Positions 7,938-16,155 of a stretch of 64,000 bases of DNA are shown piece by piece. This DNA comes from Pelagibius sp. Alg239-R121. GTDB lineage: Bacteria > Pseudomonadota > Alphaproteobacteria > Kiloniellales > Kiloniellaceae. The stretch covers positions 124,001 through 188,000 of the forward strand of contig NZ_CAMZOF010000009.1 in assembly GCF_947331435.1 (NCBI RefSeq). The letters run 5' to 3'. The translations under genes and the position numbers were made by a program. Positions within the stretch are counted from its first letter, which is position 1. Every line of letters starts with the position of its first letter. The notes under the pieces are model-generated. The model ran no database searches and was not told where the DNA came from. It saw only the letters and a list, made by a program, of their open reading frames with translations.

Positions 7938-8801
7938 ATGGACATCCTGCTCAATGTTGTGCTGCCGCTGGCGCTCGCCTTTATTATGTTTTCGCTGGGA
8001 ATCGGGCTGACGCTGGCGGACTTTGCACGCGTCGTGAAGCTGCCTAAGGCGTTTTTCGCCGGTGCGGTGATGCAGGTGCTGCTGATGCCCGTTACGGCCT
8101 TTGTTTTGCTTCTTATTTTTCCGCTGCCGCCGGAACTGGCAGTTGGCGTGATGATCCTGTCCTTTTGCCCAGGGGGTGTTACCTCCAACATGCTCACGCA
8201 TATTGCCGGCGGGTCTGTTGCGCTTTCGATTACTCTGACCGGCGTGATTTCGCTGTTATCGGTTCTGACCGTGCCCTTTCTCGTAGTCTGGGCGATGGGC
8301 GAATTTTTGGGCGAAGGCAGGGAGTCTGTCTCCGTGACCTCGATAGCCGTTGCCATGTTCCTGATCACGACGGTGCCGGTCGCCCTTGGAGTGGTGCTGC
8401 GCCACTTTGCGAGCGGCTTCGCAGATCGGATCGAGAAGGGGTGTTTTAGACTGGCAGGCTTCCTCTTTGCGATCATCGTTCTGGCCGCACTGGCCGCCAA
8501 CTGGGGGCCCTTCATTGAAAACCTGCCGACTCTCGGTCCGCTGCTCGTGGTGATGAATATTGTTTTACTGGCGATCTCTTTCCTGGTCGCGAAGCTGTTA
8601 AGGCTTGAGCGTAGCGACGCCATCGCCATCGCCCTGGAGGCCGGGCTCCAAAACGGCACTTTGGGCATCACGGTCGGGACGTTGCTGGTTGAAGCCGCAT
8701 CGGGTCTGACGCCCTTCACCCTGCCGTCGGCAATCTACGGCATCGTCATGTATGTGGTAACCATTCCGTTCGTATTCTGGCTACGGGGCCGCCGAGGCTA
8801 G
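7938..8801 (+). CDS. Bile acid:sodium symporter family (BASS) transporter
   Basis: The 287-residue integral membrane protein has about 9-10 hydrophobic segments. It carries the BASS hallmark around residues 70-90 (VGVMILSFCPGGVTSNMLTHIAGG) and a second conserved stretch, EAGLQNGTLGITVGTLLV, near 235. Such carriers move organic anions with sodium across the inner membrane; many bacterial members transport pantoate, keto acids or sterols, so the substrate cannot be named. The gene stands alone with a long 5' spacer. Length is normal for the family. Confidence 0.88.
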   Translation: MDILLNVVLPLALAFIMFSLGIGLTLADFARVVKLPKAFFAGAVMQVLLMPVTAFVLLLIFPLPPELAVGVMILSFCPGGVTSNMLTHIAGGSVALSITLTGVISLLSVLTVPFLVVWAMGEFLGEGRESVSVTSIAVAMFLITTVPVALGVVLRHFASGFADRIEKGCFRLAGFLFAIIVLAALAANWGPFIENLPTLGPLLVVMNIVLLAISFLVAKLLRLERSDAIAIALEAGLQNGTLGITVGTLLVEAASGLTPFTLPSAIYGIVMYVVTIPFVFWLRGRRG

Positions 8802-8878
8802 AGAGCGGAGGTCCGATTTATTTTTCGGCGTGTGAAATATGCTGATGTACAATCTGCTGGTATTGATAGGGGGGCACG

Positions 8879-9208
8879 ATGTTCGGCATATTCAAGAAAA
8901 AAGAAACCGCATGGCCTTTTGATCAACCAAAAAATTGCGTGGTTTTTACAATTAGACAAATCGTTGAAGGGGAAAGTCCCATTCAAATTGCCTATCACGA
9001 CCTTGAAGATGATGGTTGGCAGTTCGTAAGTAATATTGACTACAGTATGGACGACGCGAAACTGGTAAGTTTAGAGGAGATCACAAAGATAGACCCAAGC
9101 ATTTTCGAAATAGCCAAAATCGAACCCGGTTATCATGCCTGGCGAAACGCGGTGGGCGACAAATGGACGACTGCGCGAACGCCGGTTGAGGTTGAGAATA
9201 ACGATTAA
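8879..9208 (+). CDS. DUF2185 (Imm33-like) small protein
   Basis: The 109-residue cytosolic protein reads WPFDQPKNCVVFTIRQIVEG, then AYHDLEDDGWQF, then VSLEEITKIDPSIFEIAKIEPGYHAWRN. This follows the pattern of DUF2185, a family listed among predicted immunity proteins of polymorphic toxin systems. No toxin gene lies next to it. A UUCG-loop terminator follows within 10 bp of the stop, so it is a monocistronic unit at its 3' end. Assignment rests on pattern recall, so the immunity role is only a possibility. Confidence 0.6.
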   Translation: MFGIFKKKETAWPFDQPKNCVVFTIRQIVEGESPIQIAYHDLEDDGWQFVSNIDYSMDDAKLVSLEEITKIDPSIFEIAKIEPGYHAWRNAVGDKWTTARTPVEVENND

Positions 9209-9214
9209 ACGAAT

Positions 9215-9236
9215 AAACGCCTTTCGAGGCATTTTT
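9215..9236 (+). terminator. Rho-independent terminator with UUCG tetraloop
   Basis: GCCT (9219-9222), loop TTCG, AGGC (9227-9230), then A and five T. The stem is short but has the extra-stable UUCG loop and sits immediately after the stop of the DUF2185 gene. Confidence 0.65.
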
Positions 9237-9733
9237 CCCCTTCGCAGTTCTGAATTGATTCTCGGCCTCTACAAAGGTCTCCGCGGAAGCGTCGACCCTC
9301 GAACGGGCAACTGTGCCAAGCCATCCTGCTGGCGACGCATAATGCGGTGATTGCCATTGCGCCTTTTGATAAATTCACCATCAAAAGGATCAGCAGGACA
9401 CACTTGGTGTCGATGAACGCGAAAGCGCCTGTGTGCAACCCGGAAAATAAGAGCAAAAGGATCCCGCGAGCCACTGCATAGTTGCATCCGAAGCCCAGGA
9501 TGAAGATATCTCCAAGTGAGGCAGGTTTAAAAGCGAGGCGCAATTTTTTCTAATGAAACAAGCCTCGACATGCCTGGGAGATGGAGCCTGTCATGCAAAC
9601 GTAATCACTTGAATCAACACTGACGGGGGTTGCTGGATCGAACTGCTTTCTGATGAAAGCGAGAAGAAAGTATCTCTCTAGAAACAGGACGACTAGTTCA
9701 GCGAAATTTAAGCTGATTTGCTGGTGATTTCAT
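9237..9733. other. Intergenic stretch without a confident gene
   Basis: About 500 bp. A minus-strand frame (9205-9543) encodes a hydrophobic N-terminal half followed by low-quality sequence. It has no recognisable family and overlaps the terminator at 9215-9236, so it is not called. The flank before 9734 is AT-rich and may carry the promoter of the next gene. Confidence 0.4.
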
Positions 9734-10075
9734 ATGGACATAGATGAACTCTTAGAAAAAATAAGCGGCTATCAACCCGAGGGTGGTTCGTGGTTGCCTT
9801 TGGATGAATTGATAAACGTCGCTTTTACGGATCATGATTCGGTATCCCTTTACGCCGCATTCTTTAAATTGTTTGAGAACCACCCTGAGCATGACGGTAC
9901 CGGTGTGTTTTGGTCTGCTGTGCATGGCATGGAACACATGGGCGGCTATGAAAAATATCTGCTGGAGCATGTAAGAAAATGCGAAAGCGAAATGGGCTGG
10001 GCAATGCTGCATCGGTTAAAAAACTCAGGGGCCACTCACATTTGTGACGTGCCGATCTCAGAGTTAATCACGTAA
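9734..10075 (+). CDS. Hypothetical small acidic protein, possibly immunity-type
   Basis: This 113-residue acidic protein has no signal peptide or membrane segment. It is rich in alpha-helix-forming stretches, for example VSLYAAFFKLFENHPEHDGTGVFWSAVHGMEHM and YEKYLLEHVRKCESEMGWAMLHRLKN. Proteins with a comparable FWSxxHGxE...GYE layout occur as uncharacterised immunity-like proteins in many bacteria; I cannot name a family with certainty. It lies 525 bp after the DUF2185 gene and is convergent with the DUF2161 gene. No toxin is adjacent. Confidence 0.6.
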   Translation: MDIDELLEKISGYQPEGGSWLPLDELINVAFTDHDSVSLYAAFFKLFENHPEHDGTGVFWSAVHGMEHMGGYEKYLLEHVRKCESEMGWAMLHRLKNSGATHICDVPISELIT

Positions 10076-10174
10076 AAACAAGATCGGAATGATGGGAATC
10101 TGTGAGTCACAGGCATGGTTTCACTGCGCCTGGAACTTTGGTCTTGCGGCGCCAATGCCATTCTCCCACACACC

Positions 10175-10864
10175 CTACTTTGTGTCAGGCAAAGCAGAGG
10201 CATAGGTCCCCAAGGCTTCACGGCCTTTGGGCGTGAGGGCATAGATGCCAATGGAGACACGTTCGAACCAACCATAGTGGTCATCCGCCATCAGGCGCGT
10301 GGCCTTTGCAACACCGGTGGCTTCTGCAACGGCGGCGCCCTTGAGTGGTCCGTTGACTGCAAGATGGGCCGCACAACGCAAAGCATCCTGCCGATAGGCA
10401 GTGACGAGGCCGGCGCGGGTTGCGCCCCCCAGGTTTGGATCTCCGACGCGGCGGACAAACTCGCGCAACAGCCTGGCGCGTTTTGGCTTTGATTGGCGTG
10501 GACGATAAGGGCCGGGGTCGCAGTGCACCTCAACGAAGCCATCGCGCAGACGCAAGGTGATGAGGCCCAGACCGAGCCGCCGGGCAAGGGAGAGGTTGTC
10601 CTTCAGTGCCTTTGCAAAGCGCTGCCCACTCCCGTGTTCCACGGCGATGTAAACCAGGTCAGTGACCGCCTGACGCGCAACCGCCTGATGGAAGAGAGTG
10701 AGAGAAAAGCTCACCTTCAGCTCGACAATGACCGGGTCCTCGTCACCGCGTACGGCAACGATATCGGCCGCACCGATCTCGGACTTCACAAGGTAACCCT
10801 GCCCCTCGAGATAAGTCTTGAGGGGAGGGTAGAGGTCGGTTTCACGGGTTTTTGGGGAGGTCAT
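10175..10864 (-). CDS. DUF2161 family protein (PD-(D/E)XK nuclease-like)
   Basis: The 229-residue protein begins with TDLYPPLKTYLEGQGYLVKSEIGAADIVAVRGDEDPVIVELKVSFSLTLFHQAV. The motif GAADIV(x)8-10 VIVELK matches the Asp...Glu-x-Lys core of restriction-nuclease folds, and the whole matches DUF2161, which databases label a putative phosphodiesterase. The C-terminal third (GVAKATRLMADDHYGWFERVSIGIYALTPKG) looks like a winged-helix segment. No methyltransferase or specificity gene is close, so this is not an obvious restriction system. The YdjM-like gene lies 34 bp upstream on the same strand, so they may be co-transcribed. Confidence 0.82.
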   Translation of the reverse strand: MTSPKTRETDLYPPLKTYLEGQGYLVKSEIGAADIVAVRGDEDPVIVELKVSFSLTLFHQAVARQAVTDLVYIAVEHGSGQRFAKALKDNLSLARRLGLGLITLRLRDGFVEVHCDPGPYRPRQSKPKRARLLREFVRRVGDPNLGGATRAGLVTAYRQDALRCAAHLAVNGPLKGAAVAEATGVAKATRLMADDHYGWFERVSIGIYALTPKGREALGTYASALPDTK

Positions 10865-10897
10865 AGTGGCATTACGTCGATTTCCAATTGCTATGCT

Positions 10898-11482
10898 TTA
10901 TCCCAGCATCAGGTTGAAATAAAGCGGTACCGCGACGTAGCTCGCCAGGGCCAGCACAAGAGCAATCTTCACCGCGCGGGCCTCGAAGCGCTGCCACAGG
11001 AGCAGGATCAGGCCGAGCGACAGGGCGACCTCGGCGAGGGCGACCCAGTCGCCATGGTGGTTCTCATCCCAATAGGACAGCGGCGAGCGGAAGCGCCAGT
11101 CGGTGAAGGGCCAGAAGTGCGCATGGGCGTCGTCGTGATGAAAGGGCAGATCGAAAGCCAGGTGGAGTAGTGCCGCCAATCCAATCAACGCCAGCCAGGT
11201 CTGGCGCGCAGCAATACCGATTAAGACGACGGCGGTATAAAGCGGAGCCGAATTGAAGATAGCGATCAGACTCTGCCAGGGGGCACTCCAGTAGATTTTT
11301 GACCAAAGCTCTTGCTCAGAAGCGCCCTGCACAATCCTCGCCCAGCCGAACAGTATGAAGATCGCGGCGTCGGGCAGCAGGGCGCCCGCCAGGATCGCCC
11401 AGTTGCGCCAATGGATGCCCTTGCGATCGGCCTTGCGCGCGAGAACGGCGGCCCCGATCAGAAGGTGTGTCGGTGTATTCAT
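10898..11482 (-). CDS. YdjM/LexA-binding-type membrane metal-dependent hydrolase family protein
   Basis: The protein has 194 residues with 4-5 membrane segments. The features of the YdjM family are visible: MNTPTHLLIGAAV at the start, ALLPDAAIF near residue 40, and a histidine-rich loop LAFDLPFHHDDAHAHFWPFTDWRFRSPLSYWD near 110-140. The His and Asp residues suggest a metal site in or near the membrane. The biochemical function of this family is not established. It is first in a likely two-gene unit with the DUF2161 protein and divergent from the P1 peptidase. Confidence 0.75.
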   Translation of the reverse strand: MNTPTHLLIGAAVLARKADRKGIHWRNWAILAGALLPDAAIFILFGWARIVQGASEQELWSKIYWSAPWQSLIAIFNSAPLYTAVVLIGIAARQTWLALIGLAALLHLAFDLPFHHDDAHAHFWPFTDWRFRSPLSYWDENHHGDWVALAEVALSLGLILLLWQRFEARAVKIALVLALASYVAVPLYFNLMLG

Positions 11483-11514
11483 TCAGGCGGGCCTGTCCAA
11501 CGCGATTTCAAATC

Positions 11515-11550
11515 ATGACTTTGATGACACGCAATGCATTTCAAAGTCAT
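11515..11550. repeat. 9-bp perfect inverted repeat in a divergent promoter region
   Basis: ATGACTTTG (11515-11523) and CAAAGTCAT (11542-11550) are separated by 18 bases. The pair lies between the divergent YdjM-like gene (start 11482) and P1 peptidase gene (start 11614). It may be an operator or part of a hairpin. No T-run follows on either strand, so it is not a terminator. Confidence 0.4.
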
Positions 11551-11613
11551 TTCCAATAATCGGCACATGATCTATTTCTGAAGCCCGTCTGACAATAAAA
11601 GCCCTTTGCGGAT

Positions 11614-12678
11614 ATGCCCAGCGCTCGTGATCTCGGAATTCAAATCGGCAGCCTGCCAAGCGGCGCGTTGAACGCCATAACCGACGTCGAGGGCCTGTCG
11701 GTTGGGCAGGTGACACTGAGTGATGGTTCTGTGCAAACGGGGGTTACGGCGATCCTGCCTCATGGCGGCAGCCTCTTCCGGGAAAAGCTGCCGGCAGCGG
11801 TTCAGGTCTTCAACGGATTTGGCAAATCCATCGGTTTCGTGCAGATCGAGGAGCTAGGAACACTGGAAAGCCCGCTGGTGTTGACCAATACCTTGTCGGT
11901 GGGCACCGCGTCAGAGGCCCTGGTGCGTTATTTGCTCGCCCAAAATCCCGAGATCGGCACGACCACTGGGACGGTCAATCCAGTGGTCCTGGAGTGTAAC
12001 GACGGCGCCTGGCTGAACGATATCCGCGGTCTGCACGTCACGGCTGCGCATGTCGAGGAAGCTTTGAAGTCGGCGACACCGGGTCCCTTCGCGCAAGGGG
12101 CGGTCGGGGCTGGGACGGGGATGAGCGCTTACGGACTGAAGGGTGGGATCGGAAGCGCGTCGCGCGTTGTTTCTTTGGCTGGCCGGGATGTTGTTCTTGG
12201 CGCCCTGGTTTTGAGTAACATGGGCCGCCTCAGCGATCTCACGGTCGCCGGACGTCAGCTTGGACCGGCGATTGCGAAAGACCTAAAGAAGAGAGATGCC
12301 ACGCGCGAGCAGGGTTCGATCATCGTGATTCTGGCGACCGATGCGCCGGTTTCTGATAGGCAGTTGCGGCGGATTGCATCCAGGGCAGGGGCAGGGATTG
12401 CGCGGACCGGTAGCCACTTTGGCTCCGGCTCAGGAGATATCGCGCTGGCTTTTTCCACGGCCGCGAAGATACCGCACGCAAAACCCATGGATCCCGTCCT
12501 TCAACGCTGGCAACTGCATGAAGATGCACTCGATCCGCTGTTCCGCGCCGTGATCGAAAGCACCGAAGAAGCCATCCTGAATTCGATGCTCTATGCAGTG
12601 CCAACTGTGGGCAGGGATGGCCGCAGCCGCGCTTCGCTCGCGGATTTCGCGGATCTTCTGGCTGGCGCCGGGACCTGA
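11614..12678 (+). CDS. P1-family (DmpA/S58) self-processing aminopeptidase
   Basis: The 354-residue protein fits the DmpA-like N-terminal nucleophile hydrolases, which cleave themselves before a serine to form two chains. Here the expected cleavage is Gly234-Ser235, in REQGSIIVILATDAP. Upstream are GAVGAGTGMSAYGLKGGIGSASR and LSNMGRLSDL, which line the pocket in the family. Relatives cut D-amino or beta-amino N-terminal residues. No signal peptide is seen. It is convergent with the GntR-PhyH pair (5 bp between stops) and could belong to the same catabolic function, which is an inference. Confidence 0.88.
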   Translation: MPSARDLGIQIGSLPSGALNAITDVEGLSVGQVTLSDGSVQTGVTAILPHGGSLFREKLPAAVQVFNGFGKSIGFVQIEELGTLESPLVLTNTLSVGTASEALVRYLLAQNPEIGTTTGTVNPVVLECNDGAWLNDIRGLHVTAAHVEEALKSATPGPFAQGAVGAGTGMSAYGLKGGIGSASRVVSLAGRDVVLGALVLSNMGRLSDLTVAGRQLGPAIAKDLKKRDATREQGSIIVILATDAPVSDRQLRRIASRAGAGIARTGSHFGSGSGDIALAFSTAAKIPHAKPMDPVLQRWQLHEDALDPLFRAVIESTEEAILNSMLYAVPTVGRDGRSRASLADFADLLAGAGT

Positions 12679-12683
12679 AACGA

Positions 12684-13463
12684 TCAGCCGGTTTCTTCTC
12701 CGCTGACCTTTCCTCTTTCGGCTTCTTCTCTGCTCCTATTTTGCTGCGCCAAGAGTTCACGTATGAGAACCCAGGACCCCTCAAGGTGCGCCAGCAACAT
12801 CTCGGCGGCGCCCGTCGCATCCCCAGCGCGGAGCCGTTCAATCATCGCATGATGCTCGTCCAGGGCCGTTTGGGCACGGACCGGTTCAGAGGCGCTGAGG
12901 TATCGCACGCGGTCGAGATGCGCATTCACCCGCTGGATAATCTCGACGATATGCGGGAAGCCGCTGGCATCGAGCAGAATTCGATGAAAGTTGTCGTCGG
13001 ACGCGATGAACAGCAGGCTGTTGCCGCTCTCGACTGCCTTGGTCATCTGGCCGGTCTCGAAGATGAGATCCGCGAGGATCCGGTCCGTCATCTTCTCGGC
13101 GGCCATGGCTGCCAGGCGCGGTTCCAGTGATTCGCGCACGATCATGCCCTCTACGACGCGGTCGGGGTCGATAGGGGCGACGAAAGTGCCGGACTGCTTT
13201 TTGATGTCGATCAGGCCTTCGTCGCGCAGGCGGAGAAGGGCTTCACGCACCGGCGTACGTGAGGTGCCGAATTGCTTCGTAATCGACGGTTCGTGAAGCG
13301 CCGTGCCGGGCGCGATCCGTCCAGCAACAATGACCTCACGCAGGCGTGCATAGATCTGTTCCGAGAGCGGGCTATCGGAACGTAGCACGGCATCGGGCAG
13401 CCAATCGACGGTAACCTCGGACTTTGCTTGCGTGGCTGTTTCACTGATGGCCACCCGGCTCAC
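12684..13463 (-). CDS. GntR-family (FadR/FCD type) transcriptional regulator
   Basis: The 259-residue protein has a winged helix at about residues 30-95 (SEQIYARLREVIVAGRIAPGTALHEPSI then TSRTPVREALLRLRDEGLI) and an all-helical FCD effector domain. Likely metal ligands are seen in the segment DDNFHRILLDASGF and further histidines downstream. Its start overlaps the stop of the PhyH gene (ATGA type), so the two are translationally coupled. It probably controls the PhyH operon and senses a small carboxylic acid. The perfect palindrome upstream of PhyH (14374-14387) is the best candidate operator. Confidence 0.9.
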   Translation of the reverse strand: MSRVAISETATQAKSEVTVDWLPDAVLRSDSPLSEQIYARLREVIVAGRIAPGTALHEPSITKQFGTSRTPVREALLRLRDEGLIDIKKQSGTFVAPIDPDRVVEGMIVRESLEPRLAAMAAEKMTDRILADLIFETGQMTKAVESGNSLLFIASDDNFHRILLDASGFPHIVEIIQRVNAHLDRVRYLSASEPVRAQTALDEHHAMIERLRAGDATGAAEMLLAHLEGSWVLIRELLAQQNRSREEAERGKVSGEETG

Positions 13464-14335
13464 CGCTGACTGTTTGGTGTATCCGCTACGAAAACTGTGC
13501 CACCCTTCTTGCTCAGCTCTGCGGGAGCCACGGATTTTTCGAGGAAAGCACTCTTTTGCGACGGGGCGGAAAATTTTAATCCCGCCGACTTGATTGCGGA
13601 ATCAGGAACCTTTTCCAGGGGCGTGTAGCGGGGGTGGTGATGATCCAGGTAGGGATCATTTCGGGCCGCGTTGTAGCAGCATATGAGAGTCCAGCGCCGG
13701 TCATCCGAGCGGTTTTGGTCCGACCGGTGTAGAGTGTTGCAGTGGAAGAACAGCACGTCGCCCATTTCCATCTCGCAGTAAACGAGATCGAGATGCCGTT
13801 TCGCTTCTTCGACCCTGCGTAGATCTGCGCCAACCTGCTCACCTTCCAAGAGGCCATGGTCGATCCGTCCAAGGTGATGTGATCCCCTGAGAACCTGCAA
13901 GCAGCCGTTGGATTTTGTACATCTGTCCAGCGCGACCATTGCCGAGGCCATGTAGGGGAACAGGCAGCCGTTGTTGTACCAATAGCCGTAATCCTGATGC
14001 CACTCCCAGGCGCCGCCTTCGCGTGGCTCCTTGGCCGTGATCTTGGAGTGATAGTGATAAACCTCACCGCCGAGTATGTCCTCCATGGTGTCGACCATTC
14101 TGTGCGAGCGGGCGGCGTAGCCGTAAACGCTGTCGCCCGGATGATTCCAGGTCGCCATTTTGGTGGTCATGCCCTCGGCATCGCCGCGGTCGTAGAAATG
14201 GCCTCTGATCGCAGGGTCCTGCTCCATCGCGGTCTGAAGCAGCGCGGCCTCCTCTGCATCGAAAAAGCCTTTGATCAGGATATAGCCGTCTCGATCGAAA
14301 GCAGCGCGTTGCTCGACAGTGAGCACAGTCGGCAT
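13460..14335 (-). CDS. Phytanoyl-CoA dioxygenase (PhyH) family oxygenase
   Basis: This 291-residue iron(II)/2-oxoglutarate dioxygenase has the facial triad His113-x-Asp115 (EWHQDYGYWYNNG) and His203 (CNTLHRSDQN), with a downstream Arg for 2-oxoglutarate. The segment SAMVALDRCTKSNGCLQVLRGSH is typical of the family. It hydroxylates an unknown small molecule in the cytoplasm. It is first in an operon with a GntR/FCD regulator, and the P1 peptidase lies convergent, so degradation of an unusual amino acid or peptide derivative is possible. Confidence 0.88.
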   Translation of the reverse strand: MPTVLTVEQRAAFDRDGYILIKGFFDAEEAALLQTAMEQDPAIRGHFYDRGDAEGMTTKMATWNHPGDSVYGYAARSHRMVDTMEDILGGEVYHYHSKITAKEPREGGAWEWHQDYGYWYNNGCLFPYMASAMVALDRCTKSNGCLQVLRGSHHLGRIDHGLLEGEQVGADLRRVEEAKRHLDLVYCEMEMGDVLFFHCNTLHRSDQNRSDDRRWTLICCYNAARNDPYLDHHHPRYTPLEKVPDSAIKSAGLKFSAPSQKSAFLEKSVAPAELSKKGGTVFVADTPNSQR

Positions 14336-14981
14336 TTTTTTCTCCAGATTTCCGATTTCACATTTAGTAATACATTAATATATTAATAAGTCAACGTGAA
14401 GAGAAACGAACCATGACATACCTGTTAGAAACTCTGACAGGGGGGCGCAAGAAGTGGGATTCGTGCATTGTCGATTCGGGCAACTCAATGATTCAAGTGT
14501 AGATCCGGAAGCTTGCCCGTCCGGCCTGTTTCGACAGCAAATATGATCTGACCTCTGGCGTGTGAAATGCTAACGCGAGGTGGTCGTATCTAACGTCGAT
14601 AAATTAATCAATAAATGAAAGGCAGGTGTTATCCACTAATCGTTATGACCCCAAATTTTTGTACAGGCCTATACGAAATTCGTAGATTGTAAAACTTCTG
14701 TCAATCGCTTCATCTATTACCAGAGCCGGTGGCATATTTACCTCGTTCAAACGTCGCCGTGACCGTCAGTCGTAAATTTTAAAATGCAATTAGTTTTGCC
14801 TGCGCAAGTCGTTTCATCTCTTGCGCAAACCTGCAGGCACGCAAGTTCTCCGGCTCGCCAGAGGTCGAGGTTTCAGTTGGTGTGATGCGACCGTTGGCCG
14901 CGACACGCCTGATCATCACAACCAGGGCCCTATCCGCGGGCGATGGACGGGTGAGACCGTCTGGAAGAAGGAGTTGCTGAG
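14336..14981. other. AT-rich spacer between PhyH and the C58 protease
   Basis: About 650 bp without a supported gene. The sequence is clearly more AT-rich than the neighbours, especially 14340-14400 and 14590-14800. A 29-codon frame begins at 14413 but has no support. The composition and the orphan effector-like gene that follows suggest acquired DNA; this is an inference. Confidence 0.5.
14374..14387. promoter_or_regulatory. Perfect 14-bp palindrome upstream of the PhyH-GntR operon
   Basis: ATTAATATATTAAT is self-complementary and lies 39 bp upstream of the PhyH start codon at 14335, where an autoregulating GntR/FCD protein would be expected to bind. The site is seen; binding is inferred. 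AT-rich palindromes also arise in promoters by chance. Confidence 0.45.
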
Positions 14982-15755
14982 ATGCTTGGAGATACGCAAA
15001 CCGTACGGGGAACCGCTAAGAAATGGAATGGGTTTTTGCTGGAACCCTTTGATCAGGGCGACTGGAATGAAGGCATCGGCCGGGTCATGAAAGAGATTCC
15101 CGAATCGAGTCAGGGTATCTGTAAATCCCTCGCCATGAATTGGGTCGCTCATCACGCGACGGAGCAAACAGGGAGCTTTGCGGTGCTCGCGCGCTCGAGT
15201 GGAAGGGGAAGCAGGCGTGGAGGTGGAAACTATACCGGCGTGAGCATGGCGTTGAACCAGGTGGCTTACGGGGAGGCGCTTGACTCGGCCACCAGTCCGT
15301 GCCGCTACGAGCAAGCGAAAGATAAATTCACGGATGATTTTCTTCGCAAGAAGGGCATCATTCGGCAGATGAAGATAACCAACCCGGTGGAGAATCTGTC
15401 CCGCGCCGAGATCAAAAAGACTCCGACCACCCTCGGCGCCGACATTAAGTTCGCGAAGAGTCTTGCCGCCAGCGTCGTTGGCGTGCACGCGAAGAACTAT
15501 TGGTCGTACAAGATCATCAGTCTTCACGGCTGCGCCGGAGGCCATGCCGTCGCTGCCTTCATAGGTGCTGACGCCGTGTTCTTCGATCCCAATTACGGCA
15601 TCTTCTATTTCGAGAAGGTCAACGACTTTAAGGACTGGCTCGGCTTGCCTGGCGGCTTTTACTGGACGTCGAAGTACTTCGAATATCTGGGATCCGACTT
15701 CGTGATCAAGTCCTACGCACCAGAGGTCAAGTTCAAGGCGAGCCGGGTCGCGTAG
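14982..15755 (+). CDS. YopT-type (C58 family) cysteine protease, orphan effector-like
   Basis: The 257-residue protein carries the three blocks of the YopT/AvrPphB protease domain. The nucleophile is Cys47 in SQGICKSLAMNWVAHHA, the base His188 is in HGCAGGHAVAAFIGADA, and Asp202 is in VFFDPNYGIFYFEKVNDFKDWL. The His-Asp spacing of 14 is close to that in known members. A strong ribosome site (AAGGAG, 8 bases before the ATG) supports the start. No signal peptide, chaperone gene or secretion apparatus is visible nearby, and AT-rich spacers of about 650 and 380 bp flank it. C58 enzymes are effectors that cut host proteins or domains of larger toxins; the target here is unknown. Confidence 0.78.
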   Translation: MLGDTQTVRGTAKKWNGFLLEPFDQGDWNEGIGRVMKEIPESSQGICKSLAMNWVAHHATEQTGSFAVLARSSGRGSRRGGGNYTGVSMALNQVAYGEALDSATSPCRYEQAKDKFTDDFLRKKGIIRQMKITNPVENLSRAEIKKTPTTLGADIKFAKSLAASVVGVHAKNYWSYKIISLHGCAGGHAVAAFIGADAVFFDPNYGIFYFEKVNDFKDWLGLPGGFYWTSKYFEYLGSDFVIKSYAPEVKFKASRVA

Positions 15756-16123
15756 TCTGCACTACAGTTACACGCTGGTCGCACCAACCAACGTTTACGA
15801 CACAATCCAACTGGCGGCGGCGCCAGAAGTCGATTTTCAGTCGCTATTTAATTGCCACCGCCGGAAGGCTGCTGATGCCGATGCTCGACGCGTCGGTATG
15901 AGAGTTGGCCTCTTTGCTTGTTCAAAAGGTCGATACAGAGAGTAAAACCAACCCTGCCGAGCGCTTCCGCATAGTCACTTCATGGGCGGGATCTGTGATC
16001 CTTTTGCAAACAAATCGCTGTGGGATCGGCTGGGTTGTCAAAAAACTTCGATTATACGGTTGGCAAAATGCGTGCCGCACAGCGACTTGCGCTTAAAGGG
16101 CTTGACGCCGTCGTATTAAATTT
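15756..16123. other. Spacer after the C58 protease
   Basis: About 370 bp with only short frames and no recognisable product. A TTGACG element at 16102-16107 may be the -35 of the ArsR promoter, with TATAAC at 16123-16128 as a poorly spaced -10 (15-base spacer). Confidence 0.4.
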
Positions 16124-16155
16124 ATAACCATAAAGTTATGGAACAAGTTGGTTAT
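16124..16155. promoter_or_regulatory. Candidate ArsR autoregulatory operator
   Basis: ATAACC (16124-16129) and GGTTAT (16150-16155) form an inverted repeat, and a nested ATAAC-x6-GTTAT is present at 16124-16139. The right arm ends at the ATG at 16156. Small ArsR regulators paired with SRPBCC proteins usually repress themselves from such dyads; binding is an inference. Confidence 0.45.

Noticed and set aside
9205-9543. Minus-strand frame with a hydrophobic N-terminal half
   Set aside because: Could be a small membrane protein, but the C-terminal half is not protein-like and it overlaps a likely terminator; evidence is too weak.
10175-10864. DUF2161 protein as part of a restriction or defence island
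   Set aside because: The nuclease-like fold is plausible, but no methyltransferase, specificity subunit or other defence gene lies beside it.
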